The notes: generated by a model not told the origin, from the letters alone. Counted from the first letter of the stretch, positions 1 to 5,922 are shown. The stretch: DNA of 8,284 bases from CAZQSS01 sp964596405 (GCA_964596405.1 CAZQSS010000037.1:1-8284); one strand, 5' to 3'. A program made the numbers and translations.

Positions 1-10
1 TATGGTTAAA

Positions 11-91
11 CCCGTATTTTACCATTTAGGTGGTGCTTCTAGTTTAGAATGTACCCACATTCTACACCCCATTGACAAATCCCGTATTTTA
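11..91. repeat. Pair of 11-bp direct repeats around the lipoprotein promoter
   Basis: CCCGTATTTTA occurs at 11-21 and again at 81-91, 70 bp apart. The second copy lies in the spacer of the predicted promoter at 72-100, so a protein bound there would block polymerase. A pair of regulator sites is a reasonable reading, but no regulator is visible and the function is inferred. Confidence 0.5.
45..64. promoter_or_regulatory. 20-bp perfect dyad, possible operator
   Basis: TAGAATGT at 45-52 and its exact reverse complement ACATTCTA at 57-64 enclose the 4-nt centre ACCC. The dyad ends 7 bp before the predicted -35 box at 72. No T run follows, so it does not look like a terminator. A perfect 8+8 dyad next to a promoter is typical of a site for a dimeric regulator; this role is inferred. 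Confidence 0.45.
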
Positions 92-100
92 TATTAAACT
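72..100 (+). promoter_or_regulatory. Sigma70-type promoter of the lipoprotein gene
   Basis: A consensus -35 box TTGACA (72-77) is followed after 17 bp by TAAACT (95-100), a 4/6 match to the -10 box. Transcription would start near 107, giving a leader of about 75 nt before the ATG at 183. The -10 box is weak, so the exact site is uncertain. Confidence 0.5.
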
Positions 101-182
101 AAGCAGTCGCTGTCAAAAAGTATTTTTTGGCTTAAATGCGTTCTTTAACAGTTCAACCGTTCACAAACAAGGGAGGCCGAGA

Positions 183-752
183 ATGAAGACGATGTCGGCA
201 GTGGTAATCGCGGTGTTTGCGGTCCTTACGGGTTGTGGCAATGAGGCGGATGGCGTTCAGACGAATGAAATAGCCGATGTGGGCGCCGACACGCCGGCCA
301 AGCACGACATGCGGTTCCCCGAAGCCGATGCCGGCCAAACCGAAAATGATGGCGGCGAAACAGACCAAGGGACAGACACCGACACTACTTCACCGTGCAA
401 AATCGTGCTCTATTTTCCCGATGCCGATGGTGATGGTTATGGTGACGCGATGATGGGTATTGCCGCTAGCTGTGAGGGACATTACTTCCCCGGTTGGGCG
501 ACAGAAGCCGGCGACTGCCGGGACACTAACCCAAACGTGTATCCCGGCGCCTTGGAAATCTGTAACAACAGAGACGACGACTGCAACATGATAGTTGATG
601 ACAATTGTACCACCGACTGCGCTTACAAGGCAGATGGGACACTTGCCAAGAACCAGGGCATATCCGAATGTGCCACGACCGACGGCTATAACCCCCGCTT
701 CGGCAACTGGGTCTGTCGAAACAATGAACTCTACTGCGATATCAACGGTTGA
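183..752 (+). CDS. Secreted lipoprotein with MopE-type metal-binding motif
   Basis: A 189-aa protein. The start at 183 is chosen because GGGAGG (171-176) sits 6 nt upstream and the product then begins with a lipoprotein signal: MKTM, a hydrophobic stretch (about 5-14), then lipobox LTGC with the lipidated Cys at residue 18. An in-frame ATG at 72 would bury this signal. Residues 20-70 are a low-complexity linker rich in Asp, Glu, Gly and Thr. Residues 80-88 (DADGDGYGD) and 110-140 (GDC, PGALEIC, NNRDDDC, VDD) match the repeated acidic/Cys motif of the putative metal-binding MopE family (PF11617 type). The tail (141-189) has five more Cys, suggesting disulfides. It is probably anchored outside the cytoplasmic membrane; ligand and role are unknown. 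Its GC-rich codon use differs from the AT-leaning neighbours and it stands alone on the plus strand with its own promoter and terminator, which fits acquisition by transfer. Confidence 0.85.
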   Translation: MKTMSAVVIAVFAVLTGCGNEADGVQTNEIADVGADTPAKHDMRFPEADAGQTENDGGETDQGTDTDTTSPCKIVLYFPDADGDGYGDAMMGIAASCEGHYFPGWATEAGDCRDTNPNVYPGALEICNNRDDDCNMIVDDNCTTDCAYKADGTLAKNQGISECATTDGYNPRFGNWVCRNNELYCDING

Positions 753-758
753 ACAATA

Positions 759-796
759 CCCCGCCACGCATCACGCGTCGCGGGGTTTTTATTTTT
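759..796 (+). terminator. Rho-independent terminator of the lipoprotein gene
   Basis: CCCCGCCACGC (759-769) pairs with GCGTCGCGGGG (775-785) with one mismatch around a 5-nt loop, followed by TTTTTATTTTT. It starts 6 nt after the lipoprotein stop codon. Confidence 0.9.
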
Positions 797-798
797 CA

Positions 799-871
799 GT
801 CCGATTCCCCAAATAAAAAAGCGAACACTTTTCAGTCTTCGCTTTTCTATTAGCCCCACGGGGAATCGGAC
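799..871. repeat. 12-bp inverted repeat of the tRNA-Glu T arm
   Basis: GTCCGATTCCCC at 799-810 is the exact reverse complement of 860-871, the T arm of the minus-strand tRNA-Glu. The arms flank the tRNA terminator. The copy could be a leftover of a duplicated or integrated tRNA end, or chance. Confidence 0.4.
811..846 (-). terminator. Rho-independent terminator after tRNA-Glu
   Basis: On the minus strand AAGCGAAGACT pairs with AGTGTTCGCTT (one mismatch) around a GAAA tetraloop, followed by TTTTTTATTT. It starts about 5 nt after the tRNA 3' end and would close the pilT-ftsI-murF-tRNA unit. It lies tail to tail with the lipoprotein terminator. Confidence 0.85.
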
Positions 872-922
872 CCCGATTACCAGGTTGAGAACCTGATGTC
901 CTAACCATTAGACGATGAGGCC
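851..922 (-). tRNA. tRNA-Glu (anticodon CTC)
   Basis: The minus strand folds into a 72-nt cloverleaf: acceptor GGCCTCA / TGGGGCT with discriminator A, D arm GTC-TAATGGTTAG-GAC, anticodon arm TCAGG-TTCTCAA-CCTGG (CTC, reads GAG), a 4-nt variable loop, and T arm CGGGG-TCCGATT-CCCCG. CCA is not encoded. Oddities: G1-U72 and U5-G68 wobble pairs, a U27-G43 wobble, and C at position 55 where nearly all elongator tRNAs have U (later pseudouridine). It begins 4 nt after the murF stop with no room for its own promoter, so it is probably cut from the operon transcript. Confidence 0.9.
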
Positions 923-926
923 GTAT

Positions 927-2222
927 TTATTTCTTTTTCCAACTGGCGTCTTGGCGGCAAACAAGCTCTTCCGCTTTAAGCGGCTCGGCCATCAGTTCCA
1001 CCACAATTTTTTCCATCCTAACACCCTGCGAGCCTTTTATCAAGACAAGATCGCCGGTTTTAATTTTTTCTTGCAAAAATAATCCGGCTTCTTTGGCGTT
1101 GGCAAATTTGGCAATTTTATCTTCCGGAAAATTTTTATCTTGAGCGGCTTGCGCGATAAACTTGGCGCGCTCGCCCACGGTCACTAAAAAATCAACTTTC
1201 AATTGCGCCACTTTTTCTCCGACTTTACGATGAGCTTCTTCAGTATAACTCCCCAATTCCAGCATATCACCCAAAACCACAAATTTGCGGCCGCCTTCTG
1301 TCACTTGGACATCGTTTAAGATGTCCAGGGCAGCCAAGACGGCAAGGGGCGAAGAGTTGTAGGTATCATCAATAAGAGTTGTATATTTTATGCCATCCAA
1401 AATACGCATGCGGCTGGGCGGCGCGACATAATGTTGCAGACGGCCGCTGGCCTCTACCAAATTAATGCCGTAAGCCAAACCCGCGGCCACACCGGCCAAA
1501 GCGGCATAGACATGTTGACGGCCGACCACGCCTGGCAAAAATACCGGCACCAAAGATCCGCCGTGGTCAATTTTAAAATTCATACCATTGGTGACCATGA
1601 TGCCTTTTTCTAAAAACTGATTAACCTTAACTTCGGCGGCGCGTAAATCCACTTTTTCATTAAAACCAAAAGTGGTCACTTCCGCTTCAGTGCGCGTGCG
1701 CATGGGCGCAACCAATTCATCGTCGCCGTTCAAAATGGCCACGCCGTCGCGCTTGAGATGAGTCACAATAATTTGTTTTTCCTGAGCAATCTTGCGAACC
1801 GTTTTAAAAAATTCCACGTGAGTCGGACCGATGGCGGTCACGATCCCAACTTTACAGGGCGCCAAATCAGTCAAATATCTAATGTCGCCCGGCTTATCCG
1901 CCCCCATCTCTAAAATTAAAATATCCGGATACTTCTTGTCTTTTTTAAAAATTGATTTTATCGCCCGACCAAAAATCATTAACCATATGATGGGCGACTT
2001 GCCGCCACTCTCCGCGCCAATAATGGTCAGAGGCAGGCCTAATTCATTATTATAATTTTTAATATTGCGCCGGACATTAAAACGGCCACTTAACACGACG
2101 TAAGTCGCCTCTTTGGTTGAAGTTTTGCCCACCGAACCGGTAATGCCGATGATTTCCGGATGATATTTATTCAATATCCATCTAGATAGCAGGTTTAAAA
2201 TATACTGTAAAATAAATTTCAT
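927..2222 (-). CDS. murF: UDP-MurNAc-tripeptide:D-Ala-D-Ala ligase (MurF), short N-terminus
   Basis: MurF adds D-Ala-D-Ala to UDP-MurNAc-tripeptide, the last cytoplasmic ATP-dependent ligation of peptidoglycan precursor synthesis. The ATG at 2222 (431 aa) is preferred to a TTG five codons upstream; neither has a Shine-Dalgarno sequence. Mur ligase marks are in order: P-loop GITGSVGKTST (26-36), NNELGLPLT (about 58-66), EMGA (105-108), LNGDDE (164-169), DDTYNSSP (285-292), LGDMLELG (317-324) and KGSQGVRME (about 396-404). The DDTYNSSP and LGDMLELG blocks favour MurF over MurC/D/E. The P-loop begins near residue 26, whereas in Escherichia coli MurF it is near 107, so the uridine-binding N-terminal domain is essentially missing. 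A short hydrophobic/basic helix and an insert near residues 70-98 (IIWLMIFGRAIKSIFKK) are present instead and could touch the membrane. It follows ftsI on the same strand. Confidence 0.9.
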   Translation of the reverse strand: MKFILQYILNLLSRWILNKYHPEIIGITGSVGKTSTKEATYVVLSGRFNVRRNIKNYNNELGLPLTIIGAESGGKSPIIWLMIFGRAIKSIFKKDKKYPDILILEMGADKPGDIRYLTDLAPCKVGIVTAIGPTHVEFFKTVRKIAQEKQIIVTHLKRDGVAILNGDDELVAPMRTRTEAEVTTFGFNEKVDLRAAEVKVNQFLEKGIMVTNGMNFKIDHGGSLVPVFLPGVVGRQHVYAALAGVAAGLAYGINLVEASGRLQHYVAPPSRMRILDGIKYTTLIDDTYNSSPLAVLAALDILNDVQVTEGGRKFVVLGDMLELGSYTEEAHRKVGEKVAQLKVDFLVTVGERAKFIAQAAQDKNFPEDKIAKFANAKEAGLFLQEKIKTGDLVLIKGSQGVRMEKIVVELMAEPLKAEELVCRQDASWKKK

Positions 2223-2357
2223 AAGTTCAAATTTCAAATGCCAAAGTTCAAATCAATGCCAAATACCTAAATGTCTAAATTGGACATTTGATATTGGAAA
2301 TTTCACCCGCCCACGGCGGATTGATTTGATATTTGGAATTTGGATTTTGGAATTCAA
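2223..2357. repeat. Imperfect fold-back repeat between ftsI and murF
   Basis: The spacer is a long imperfect palindrome. The reverse complement of the left arm (about 2225-2275) and the right arm (2283-2354) share GACATTT, ATTGATTTGA, TTTGG and ATTTG blocks in the same order. The centre is a perfect 7-bp hairpin (2269-2275 / 2283-2289). The right arm is about 21 nt longer because of a GC-rich segment at about 2300-2319. The pattern resembles a MITE or REP-like element carried within an operon. A transcript through it would form a long hairpin. Confidence 0.7.
2307..2319. repeat. Short GC-rich palindrome inside the fold-back
   Basis: CCGCC-CAC-GGCGG is a 5-bp perfect stem with a 3-nt loop. 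It lies in the extra segment present in only one arm of the fold-back, so it looks inserted. It has the same design (GC-rich stem, 3-nt loop) as the palindromes at 5264-5282 and 5895-5911, although the sequences differ. Confidence 0.5.
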
Positions 2358-4094
2358 TTATCCCGGTGGTATTTCCAAATATTGTAATAAAAACTTGGCA
2401 ATTTCGCCAAAGGTCGGCACGGCCGTGTATTCGGCATACATGGCTTTGGGATCTTCATACTTTACCACCATGACAAATTGCGGATCATCAACCGGACCAA
2501 AACCGACAAAAGTTTGATTGGTGGCGCCTTCAATGTATCTGCCGCCCGGCCCGGCAATCTGAGCGGTGCCGGTTTTCCCGGCAATATAATAGCCCGGCAC
2601 GCCGGCGGCCTTACCGTGGCCTTCACGCACCACCACCGTCAACATACCGCTCAAAATTTTGGCGCTACGTTCCCCAATCACCTGCCTGATCATTTGGGGA
2701 GGAACTTTTTCTTTATTGCCGTCCGGATAATTAAATTGGCTGACAATATAAGGCTTATACAATCTGCCTTTATTGGCAATACTACCAAAAGCGGCGGCCA
2801 ATTGCAATGGCGTGGCGGTGATGCCCTGCCCAAAAGAAGCGGTCGCTAAATAGATGTCTCTTTTATCACTAAGCATGTCAATGTCGCCGCCGGATTCCTT
2901 GTCCAGCTCCACATTGGACAATACGCCAAACCCAAAATCCTGAACATATTTTCTAAAAAGATTTAAACCCACTCTTTGAGCGGCAAAAACCGCGCCGGTA
3001 TTTATTGACTCTTTTAACACACCGATCATATTTTGCTCGCCATAAACTTTATTGGCGGCGTTATGGATCGTGTCCGGACCGATTTTAACTATGCCCGTAT
3101 CAATGTACGTTGTTTCGGGCGTAACTTTGTCGGCGTCCAACGCGGCGGCCAAGGTAATCGCCTTAAAAACCGACCCGGGTTCGTAAGCGGTAAAAATAAC
3201 GGAATTATTAAAAACGCCGAGGTCTTTAACTTCATTATAATTATTCGGATCAAAGCCTGGTTCGTTGCACAGGGCCAAAATAGCGCCATTTTTGGGATTG
3301 ATAATCACGACCGACCCGCTCTTGGCCTGATGTTTTTTTACGCCCTCTTTTAATTTTTGGCAGGCGTAAGCTTCAATCACTCTATCCAAAGTCAATATCA
3401 TATCAACGCCGTCTACCGAATTTTTCATTTGCCGAGGAATGAGCGTCAGCCACCCGCCCTTGGCATCACGCTCGGTGGAAATAAAACCTGTTTGACCGGC
3501 CAACAATTCATTAAAATATCCTTCCAAACCGTAAAAACCTTTCGGTTCGCTCGCCTCATCAAGTCCCAGATAACCCACCACCTGCGCCGCCATATCGTGT
3601 TCCGGATAAAATCTAAAAAATTCTTTTTCATATTCAACGCCGGTTAACTTTTCAAGTTTTAACTCATCGGCTGTCTCGGCTGAAACTCTTTTTTTGATTA
3701 TTTCATAACGACTGCCTGTTTCGGTCAGCTTGGTCAAAACATCTTTCTCGCTTAACTCCAATTTTTTGGCCAAAGCGCGAGCCGTTTTTTGCGGTTCTTT
3801 GATCCTGGCCGGATCAACAAAAATAGTATAAACACTCCGATTGATTGCCAAGGGAAAAAGATCGCCGGGTGATTTTAAATCGGAAAAATAAATTCGGCCG
3901 CGCTCGGGCCAAAGTTTTTTATAAAGGCTGTGGCGGCCCTCGGCGGCCTTAACATAAAAATCGTAATTCACTATCTGCAAAACTCCGAGTTTGATAATTA
4001 CCAGGGAAAGAAAAAGCCCCATGCCAAACCTCAAAAGAGCCAAGCGTCTATCTCTTGGCTCTTCTTTTTTTCTAGTTGACCCGCCATTATACAT
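2358..4094 (-). CDS. ftsI: Class B penicillin-binding protein / septal transpeptidase (FtsI-like)
   Basis: A 578-aa peptidoglycan DD-transpeptidase that crosslinks new wall at the septum and acts outside the cytoplasmic membrane. A basic cytoplasmic tail (8-23) leads to one membrane anchor (about 24-42). The dimerisation/pedestal domain runs from about 60 to 225 and includes the RGRIY motif. The transpeptidase domain runs from about 240 to 575. All three active-site motifs are present: SVFK with Ser308 as nucleophile and Lys311, SIN at 363-365, and KTGT at 507-510. No PASTA domain follows. Length and layout fit FtsI or SpoVD; PBP2 (MrdA) is the alternative. The ATG at 4094 is 14 nt after the pilT stop without a clear Shine-Dalgarno, so it is co-transcribed with pilT. 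The fold-back repeat separates it from murF. Confidence 0.88.
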   Translation of the reverse strand: MYNGGSTRKKEEPRDRRLALLRFGMGLFLSLVIIKLGVLQIVNYDFYVKAAEGRHSLYKKLWPERGRIYFSDLKSPGDLFPLAINRSVYTIFVDPARIKEPQKTARALAKKLELSEKDVLTKLTETGSRYEIIKKRVSAETADELKLEKLTGVEYEKEFFRFYPEHDMAAQVVGYLGLDEASEPKGFYGLEGYFNELLAGQTGFISTERDAKGGWLTLIPRQMKNSVDGVDMILTLDRVIEAYACQKLKEGVKKHQAKSGSVVIINPKNGAILALCNEPGFDPNNYNEVKDLGVFNNSVIFTAYEPGSVFKAITLAAALDADKVTPETTYIDTGIVKIGPDTIHNAANKVYGEQNMIGVLKESINTGAVFAAQRVGLNLFRKYVQDFGFGVLSNVELDKESGGDIDMLSDKRDIYLATASFGQGITATPLQLAAAFGSIANKGRLYKPYIVSQFNYPDGNKEKVPPQMIRQVIGERSAKILSGMLTVVVREGHGKAAGVPGYYIAGKTGTAQIAGPGGRYIEGATNQTFVGFGPVDDPQFVMVVKYEDPKAMYAEYTAVPTFGEIAKFLLQYLEIPPG

Positions 4095-4108
4095 AGCCGG
4101 GGGTTGTA

Positions 4109-5155
4109 TTACTGGGCATAGCGCTTTTTAGTTTTTTCTTCAATCCTTTGTTTCGCCGCTTCTTTGTCCACTAAACCGTTTTTGATCAATTCTTGAATCG
4201 CGTTTGCCAGAGTCACCATGCCGTCTTTGGCGCCGGTCTGAATCACCGAATCAATTTGCGCCACTTTATTTTCACGAATCAAATTAGCCACGGCCGGCGT
4301 ATTGACTAAAATCTCGCGCGCGGCCACGCGGCCGCCCTTGATTCCCGGTAACAAAATCTGCGCGACGACGGCGCGTAAAACCGCCGCCAACTGCACCAAC
4401 ACCTGTTTTTGTTTAAACCCGTCAAAAACACCGACAATGCGCTCTACCGCTTCGGCGGCATTGGGCGTGTGCAAGGTAGAAAAAACCAAATGCCCGGTTT
4501 CGGCCGCGGTCAGGGCAGCGCTGATGGTTTCCGGATCGCGCATTTCACCGACATAAATCACGTTGGGATCTTGACGCAAGACGCGCTTGAGGGCTTCGGG
4601 AAACGATTTGGTGTCCACCCCCACCTCGCGCTGTTCAATCAGACTTTTTTTGTCTTTAAAAACAAATTCAATTGGGTCTTCAATCGTGACAATGTGAGCG
4701 TTGCGTTCTTGATTAATAAGTTCAATCATGGCCGCGATGGTGGTGGATTTACCGCAACCGGTCGGGCCCGTGACTAAAATCAAACCATCGTGCAGTTTGG
4801 GCAATTCCAGCATGGCCGGCAAAAAATCCAAATCTTTAGCCGAAGGAATTTCTTCGGGAATCAAACGGGCGGCCAAGCCGATTTTACCTTCTTGCTGGTG
4901 AAGGTTGATTCTAAATCTGACGCCATCAATACTTAATCCAAAATCCAATTCTAATTCCGCGCCAAACCTGTCTTTTTGTTCTTTATCCAATAAAGAAAAA
5001 ATTTGTTCTTTGAGCTCGCCGAGCGGCAAGACTTTCGCCTCCACCTCCTCTAACTCGCCATTAACTCTAATCATTGGCTTTTCACCGCCAACCAAATGTA
5101 AATCCGACGCGCCTTTTTTCACCGCGTATTCAAAATAACTTTTTATCGCTTTCAT
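4109..5155 (-). CDS. pilT: Type IV pilus retraction ATPase PilT
   Basis: A 348-aa hexameric secretion ATPase that drives pilus disassembly at the inner face of the membrane, powering twitching or DNA uptake. An N-terminal PAS-like domain (about 1-100, with ASDLHL at 16-21) leads to the RecA-like core: Walker A GPTGCGKST (130-138), Asp box TIEDPIEF (157-164), Walker B VIYVGEMRD (199-207), and His box HLVFSTLHTPNA (222-233). NLIREN (291-296) matches the AIRNLIRE motif typical of PilT rather than PilB. Full length for the family. The ATG at 5155 has no Shine-Dalgarno; the promoter at 5186-5214 lies just upstream. It is the first gene of the unit with ftsI and murF, placing pilus and wall genes together. 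Confidence 0.93.
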   Translation of the reverse strand: MKAIKSYFEYAVKKGASDLHLVGGEKPMIRVNGELEEVEAKVLPLGELKEQIFSLLDKEQKDRFGAELELDFGLSIDGVRFRINLHQQEGKIGLAARLIPEEIPSAKDLDFLPAMLELPKLHDGLILVTGPTGCGKSTTIAAMIELINQERNAHIVTIEDPIEFVFKDKKSLIEQREVGVDTKSFPEALKRVLRQDPNVIYVGEMRDPETISAALTAAETGHLVFSTLHTPNAAEAVERIVGVFDGFKQKQVLVQLAAVLRAVVAQILLPGIKGGRVAAREILVNTPAVANLIRENKVAQIDSVIQTGAKDGMVTLANAIQELIKNGLVDKEAAKQRIEEKTKKRYAQ

Positions 5156-5185
5156 ATGTGAGATATATTAACAAATCTTAAGCTC

Positions 5186-5214
5186 ATTTTACCACATCTT
5201 GTCTTTTTGGGCAA
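5186..5214 (-). promoter_or_regulatory. Promoter of the pilT-ftsI-murF-tRNA-Glu unit
   Basis: On the minus strand TTGCCC (5209-5214) is followed after exactly 17 bp by TAAAAT (5186-5191). Transcription would start near 5180, leaving a leader of about 25 nt. It overlaps the opposite-strand promoter at 5199-5227, so the two probably compete for polymerase. Confidence 0.6.
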
Positions 5215-5227
5215 TTTATTCTATAAT
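5199..5227 (+). promoter_or_regulatory. Promoter of the tRNA-Pro / GIY-YIG unit
   Basis: TTGTCT (5199-5204), 17 bp, then a perfect TATAAT (5222-5227). Start of transcription is expected near 5234, 4 nt before the broken tRNA. Its -35 box lies inside the spacer of the pilT promoter on the other strand. Confidence 0.7.
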
Positions 5228-5237
5228 AGCAACGGAT

Positions 5238-5295
5238 CGGGCTATAGCGCAGTTGGTAGCGCGCCCCGACGTCACGTCGGGGAGGTCGTGGGTTC
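5238..5295 (+). pseudogene. tRNA-Pro-like gene, split in the T-loop, anticodon arm replaced
   Basis: Positions 5238-5263 match the intact tRNA-Pro (5589-5661) except one base (AGTTGG for AGCTGG): acceptor strand CGGGCTA and D arm. The 17-nt anticodon arm is then replaced by a 19-nt palindrome (5264-5282). After AGGTCGTGGGTTC the match stops in the T-loop at 5295, just where GAGTCCC should follow. There is no 3' acceptor strand and no usable anticodon, so it cannot be a functional tRNA. It is transcribed from the strong promoter just upstream and may serve as leader for the nuclease gene. The missing 3' half with the same palindromic arm is found at 5763-5841. Confidence 0.8.
5264..5282. repeat. 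Palindrome A (copy 1 of 3), in place of an anticodon arm
   Basis: CCCCGACGTCACGTCGGGG forms an 8-bp perfect stem with a TCA loop. Identical copies lie at 5792-5810 and 5871-5889. All three are bounded by GCGCG on the left and AGGTCGT on the right, exactly the bases that bound the normal anticodon arm in tRNA-Pro at 5589-5661. Confidence 0.85.
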
Positions 5296-5302
5296 TAAAT
5301 TT

Positions 5303-5569
5303 ATGAAAGAGGGATTTGTTTACATCCTACAAAGCGAAAAAACACATAGATATTATATCGGTTCCTGCCAAGATATTACCGCGAGAGTTGCGGAACACAA
5401 TGCCGGCCAGACGACTGCCACTAAATACCAAAGACCTTGGGTTTTAAAATTTAAACAGTTTTACTCATCAATAGTCACCGCCCGAAGAATAGAATACAAA
5501 CTCAAAAAATTAAAACGACGAGACTACATTGAAAATATCATAAAAGATGGGCGTATAAAAATAAAATAG
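5303..5569 (+). CDS. Small single-domain GIY-YIG nuclease, likely mobile
   Basis: An 88-aa protein consisting of one GIY-YIG domain of the small UPF0213/YhbQ-like type. VYI (6-8) and YIG (18-20) form the namesake motif; Arg28 and HN (32-33) in ARVAEHN, and Glu64 in ARRIEYK, match the expected catalytic and metal-binding positions. The C-terminus (66-88) is very Lys/Arg-rich and may bind DNA. The start at 5303 is chosen because the reading frame upstream runs through tRNA sequence. No clear Shine-Dalgarno is present. It sits 7 nt after the break in the tRNA T-loop and ends 19 nt before an intact tRNA-Pro, an arrangement expected of a homing-type endonuclease element in a tRNA gene. Family assignment is firm; the homing role is inferred. 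A DNA repair role, as suggested for YhbQ relatives, is the alternative. Confidence 0.85.
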   Translation: MKEGFVYILQSEKTHRYYIGSCQDITARVAEHNAGQTTATKYQRPWVLKFKQFYSSIVTARRIEYKLKKLKRRDYIENIIKDGRIKIK

Positions 5570-5588
5570 TTTTGTTCGTCTTGTTTAT

Positions 5589-5595
<7 letters not shown>
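5570..5595. repeat. 26-bp inverted repeat, left arm, extends the tRNA acceptor stem
   Basis: The 26 bases from 5570 to 5595 (TTTTGTTCGTCTTGTTT plus ATCGGGCTA) are exactly the reverse complement of 5833-5858. The same complement is also formed by the end of tRNA-Pro at 5653-5662 plus 5763-5778 if the scaffold gap is closed. The arm ends with the acceptor 5' strand, so a precursor would have its acceptor helix extended by up to about 19 bp. Confidence 0.75.
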
Positions 5596-5661
<66 letters not shown>

Positions 5662-5662
5662 T

Positions 5663-5762
5663 NNNNNNNNNNNNNNNNNNNNNNNNNNNNNNNNNNNNNN
5701 NNNNNNNNNNNNNNNNNNNNNNNNNNNNNNNNNNNNNNNNNNNNNNNNNNNNNNNNNNNNNN
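5663..5762. other. Scaffold gap (100 N)
   Basis: Exactly 100 undetermined bases, the usual placeholder for a gap of unknown size. The left contig ends in TAGCCCGAT and the right one begins AAACAAGACG, which is precisely the junction between tandem units seen at 5841/5842. The assembly therefore most likely broke in the repeat array, and the true number of units is unknown. Confidence 0.97.
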
Positions 5763-5920
5763 AAACAAGACGAACAAAATCGTCTAGCGCGCCCCGACGT
5801 CACGTCGGGGAGGTCGTGGGTTCGAGTCCCACTAGCCCGATAAACAAGACGAACAAAATCGTCTAGCGCGCCCCGACGTCACGTCGGGGAGGTCGTCCCG
5901 CAATGCGGGACTAGCCCGAT
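5763..5920 (+). repeat. Two 79-bp tandem tRNA-Pro-derived units
   Basis: Units at 5763-5841 and 5842-5920 are the same length. Each has a 22-nt head (AAACAA plus the small hairpin GACGA-ACAAAA-TCGTC) followed by the 3' part of a tRNA-Pro-like gene from TAGCGCG to the acceptor end TAGCCCGAT, with palindrome A in the anticodon-arm slot. In unit 1 the T arm is normal (GTGGG-TTCGAGT-CCCAC). In unit 2 it is replaced by palindrome B at the same length. No unit has a 5' acceptor strand, so none can form a tRNA. Each unit would fold into three consecutive stem-loops. More units may lie in the scaffold gap. Confidence 0.85.
5895..5911. repeat. Palindrome B in place of a T arm
   Basis: GTCCCGC-AAT-GCGGGAC, a 7-bp stem with a 3-nt loop, replaces the 17-nt T arm of unit 2 base for base in length; the flanks AGGTC and TAGCCCGAT are unchanged. 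Its 15-nt core TCCCGCAATGCGGGA recurs at 5938-5952 as the heart of the following terminator. Confidence 0.85.
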
Positions 5921-5922
5921 AA

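Noticed and set aside
72..182. Upstream start of the lipoprotein gene at 72
   Set aside because: It would overlap the promoter, bury the signal peptide, and has no ribosome binding site; GGGAGG sits correctly before 183.
2223..2237. TTG start of murF at 2237
   Set aside because: An ATG five codons later is preferred; neither has a Shine-Dalgarno and the extra residues repeat the fold-back sequence.
4302..4777. Open frames opposite pilT and opposite ftsI
   Set aside because: They are antisense shadows of well-supported genes and show no protein family features.
5238..5295. A tRNA with anticodon UCA that would read UGA
   Set aside because: A 7-nt loop drawn from the palindrome gives TCA in the middle, but there is no U33, the 8-bp stem with a 3-nt loop is far more stable, and the copy lacks its 3' half. 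TGA is used as a stop in this window.
5207..5302. Longer 120-aa version of the GIY-YIG protein starting at 5207
   Set aside because: The extra 32 residues are a readthrough of promoter and tRNA sequence and have no family counterpart; the domain starts right after the ATG at 5303.
5763..5920. CRISPR array
   Set aside because: The units are contiguous near-identical copies with no unique spacers, and the sequence is tRNA-derived.
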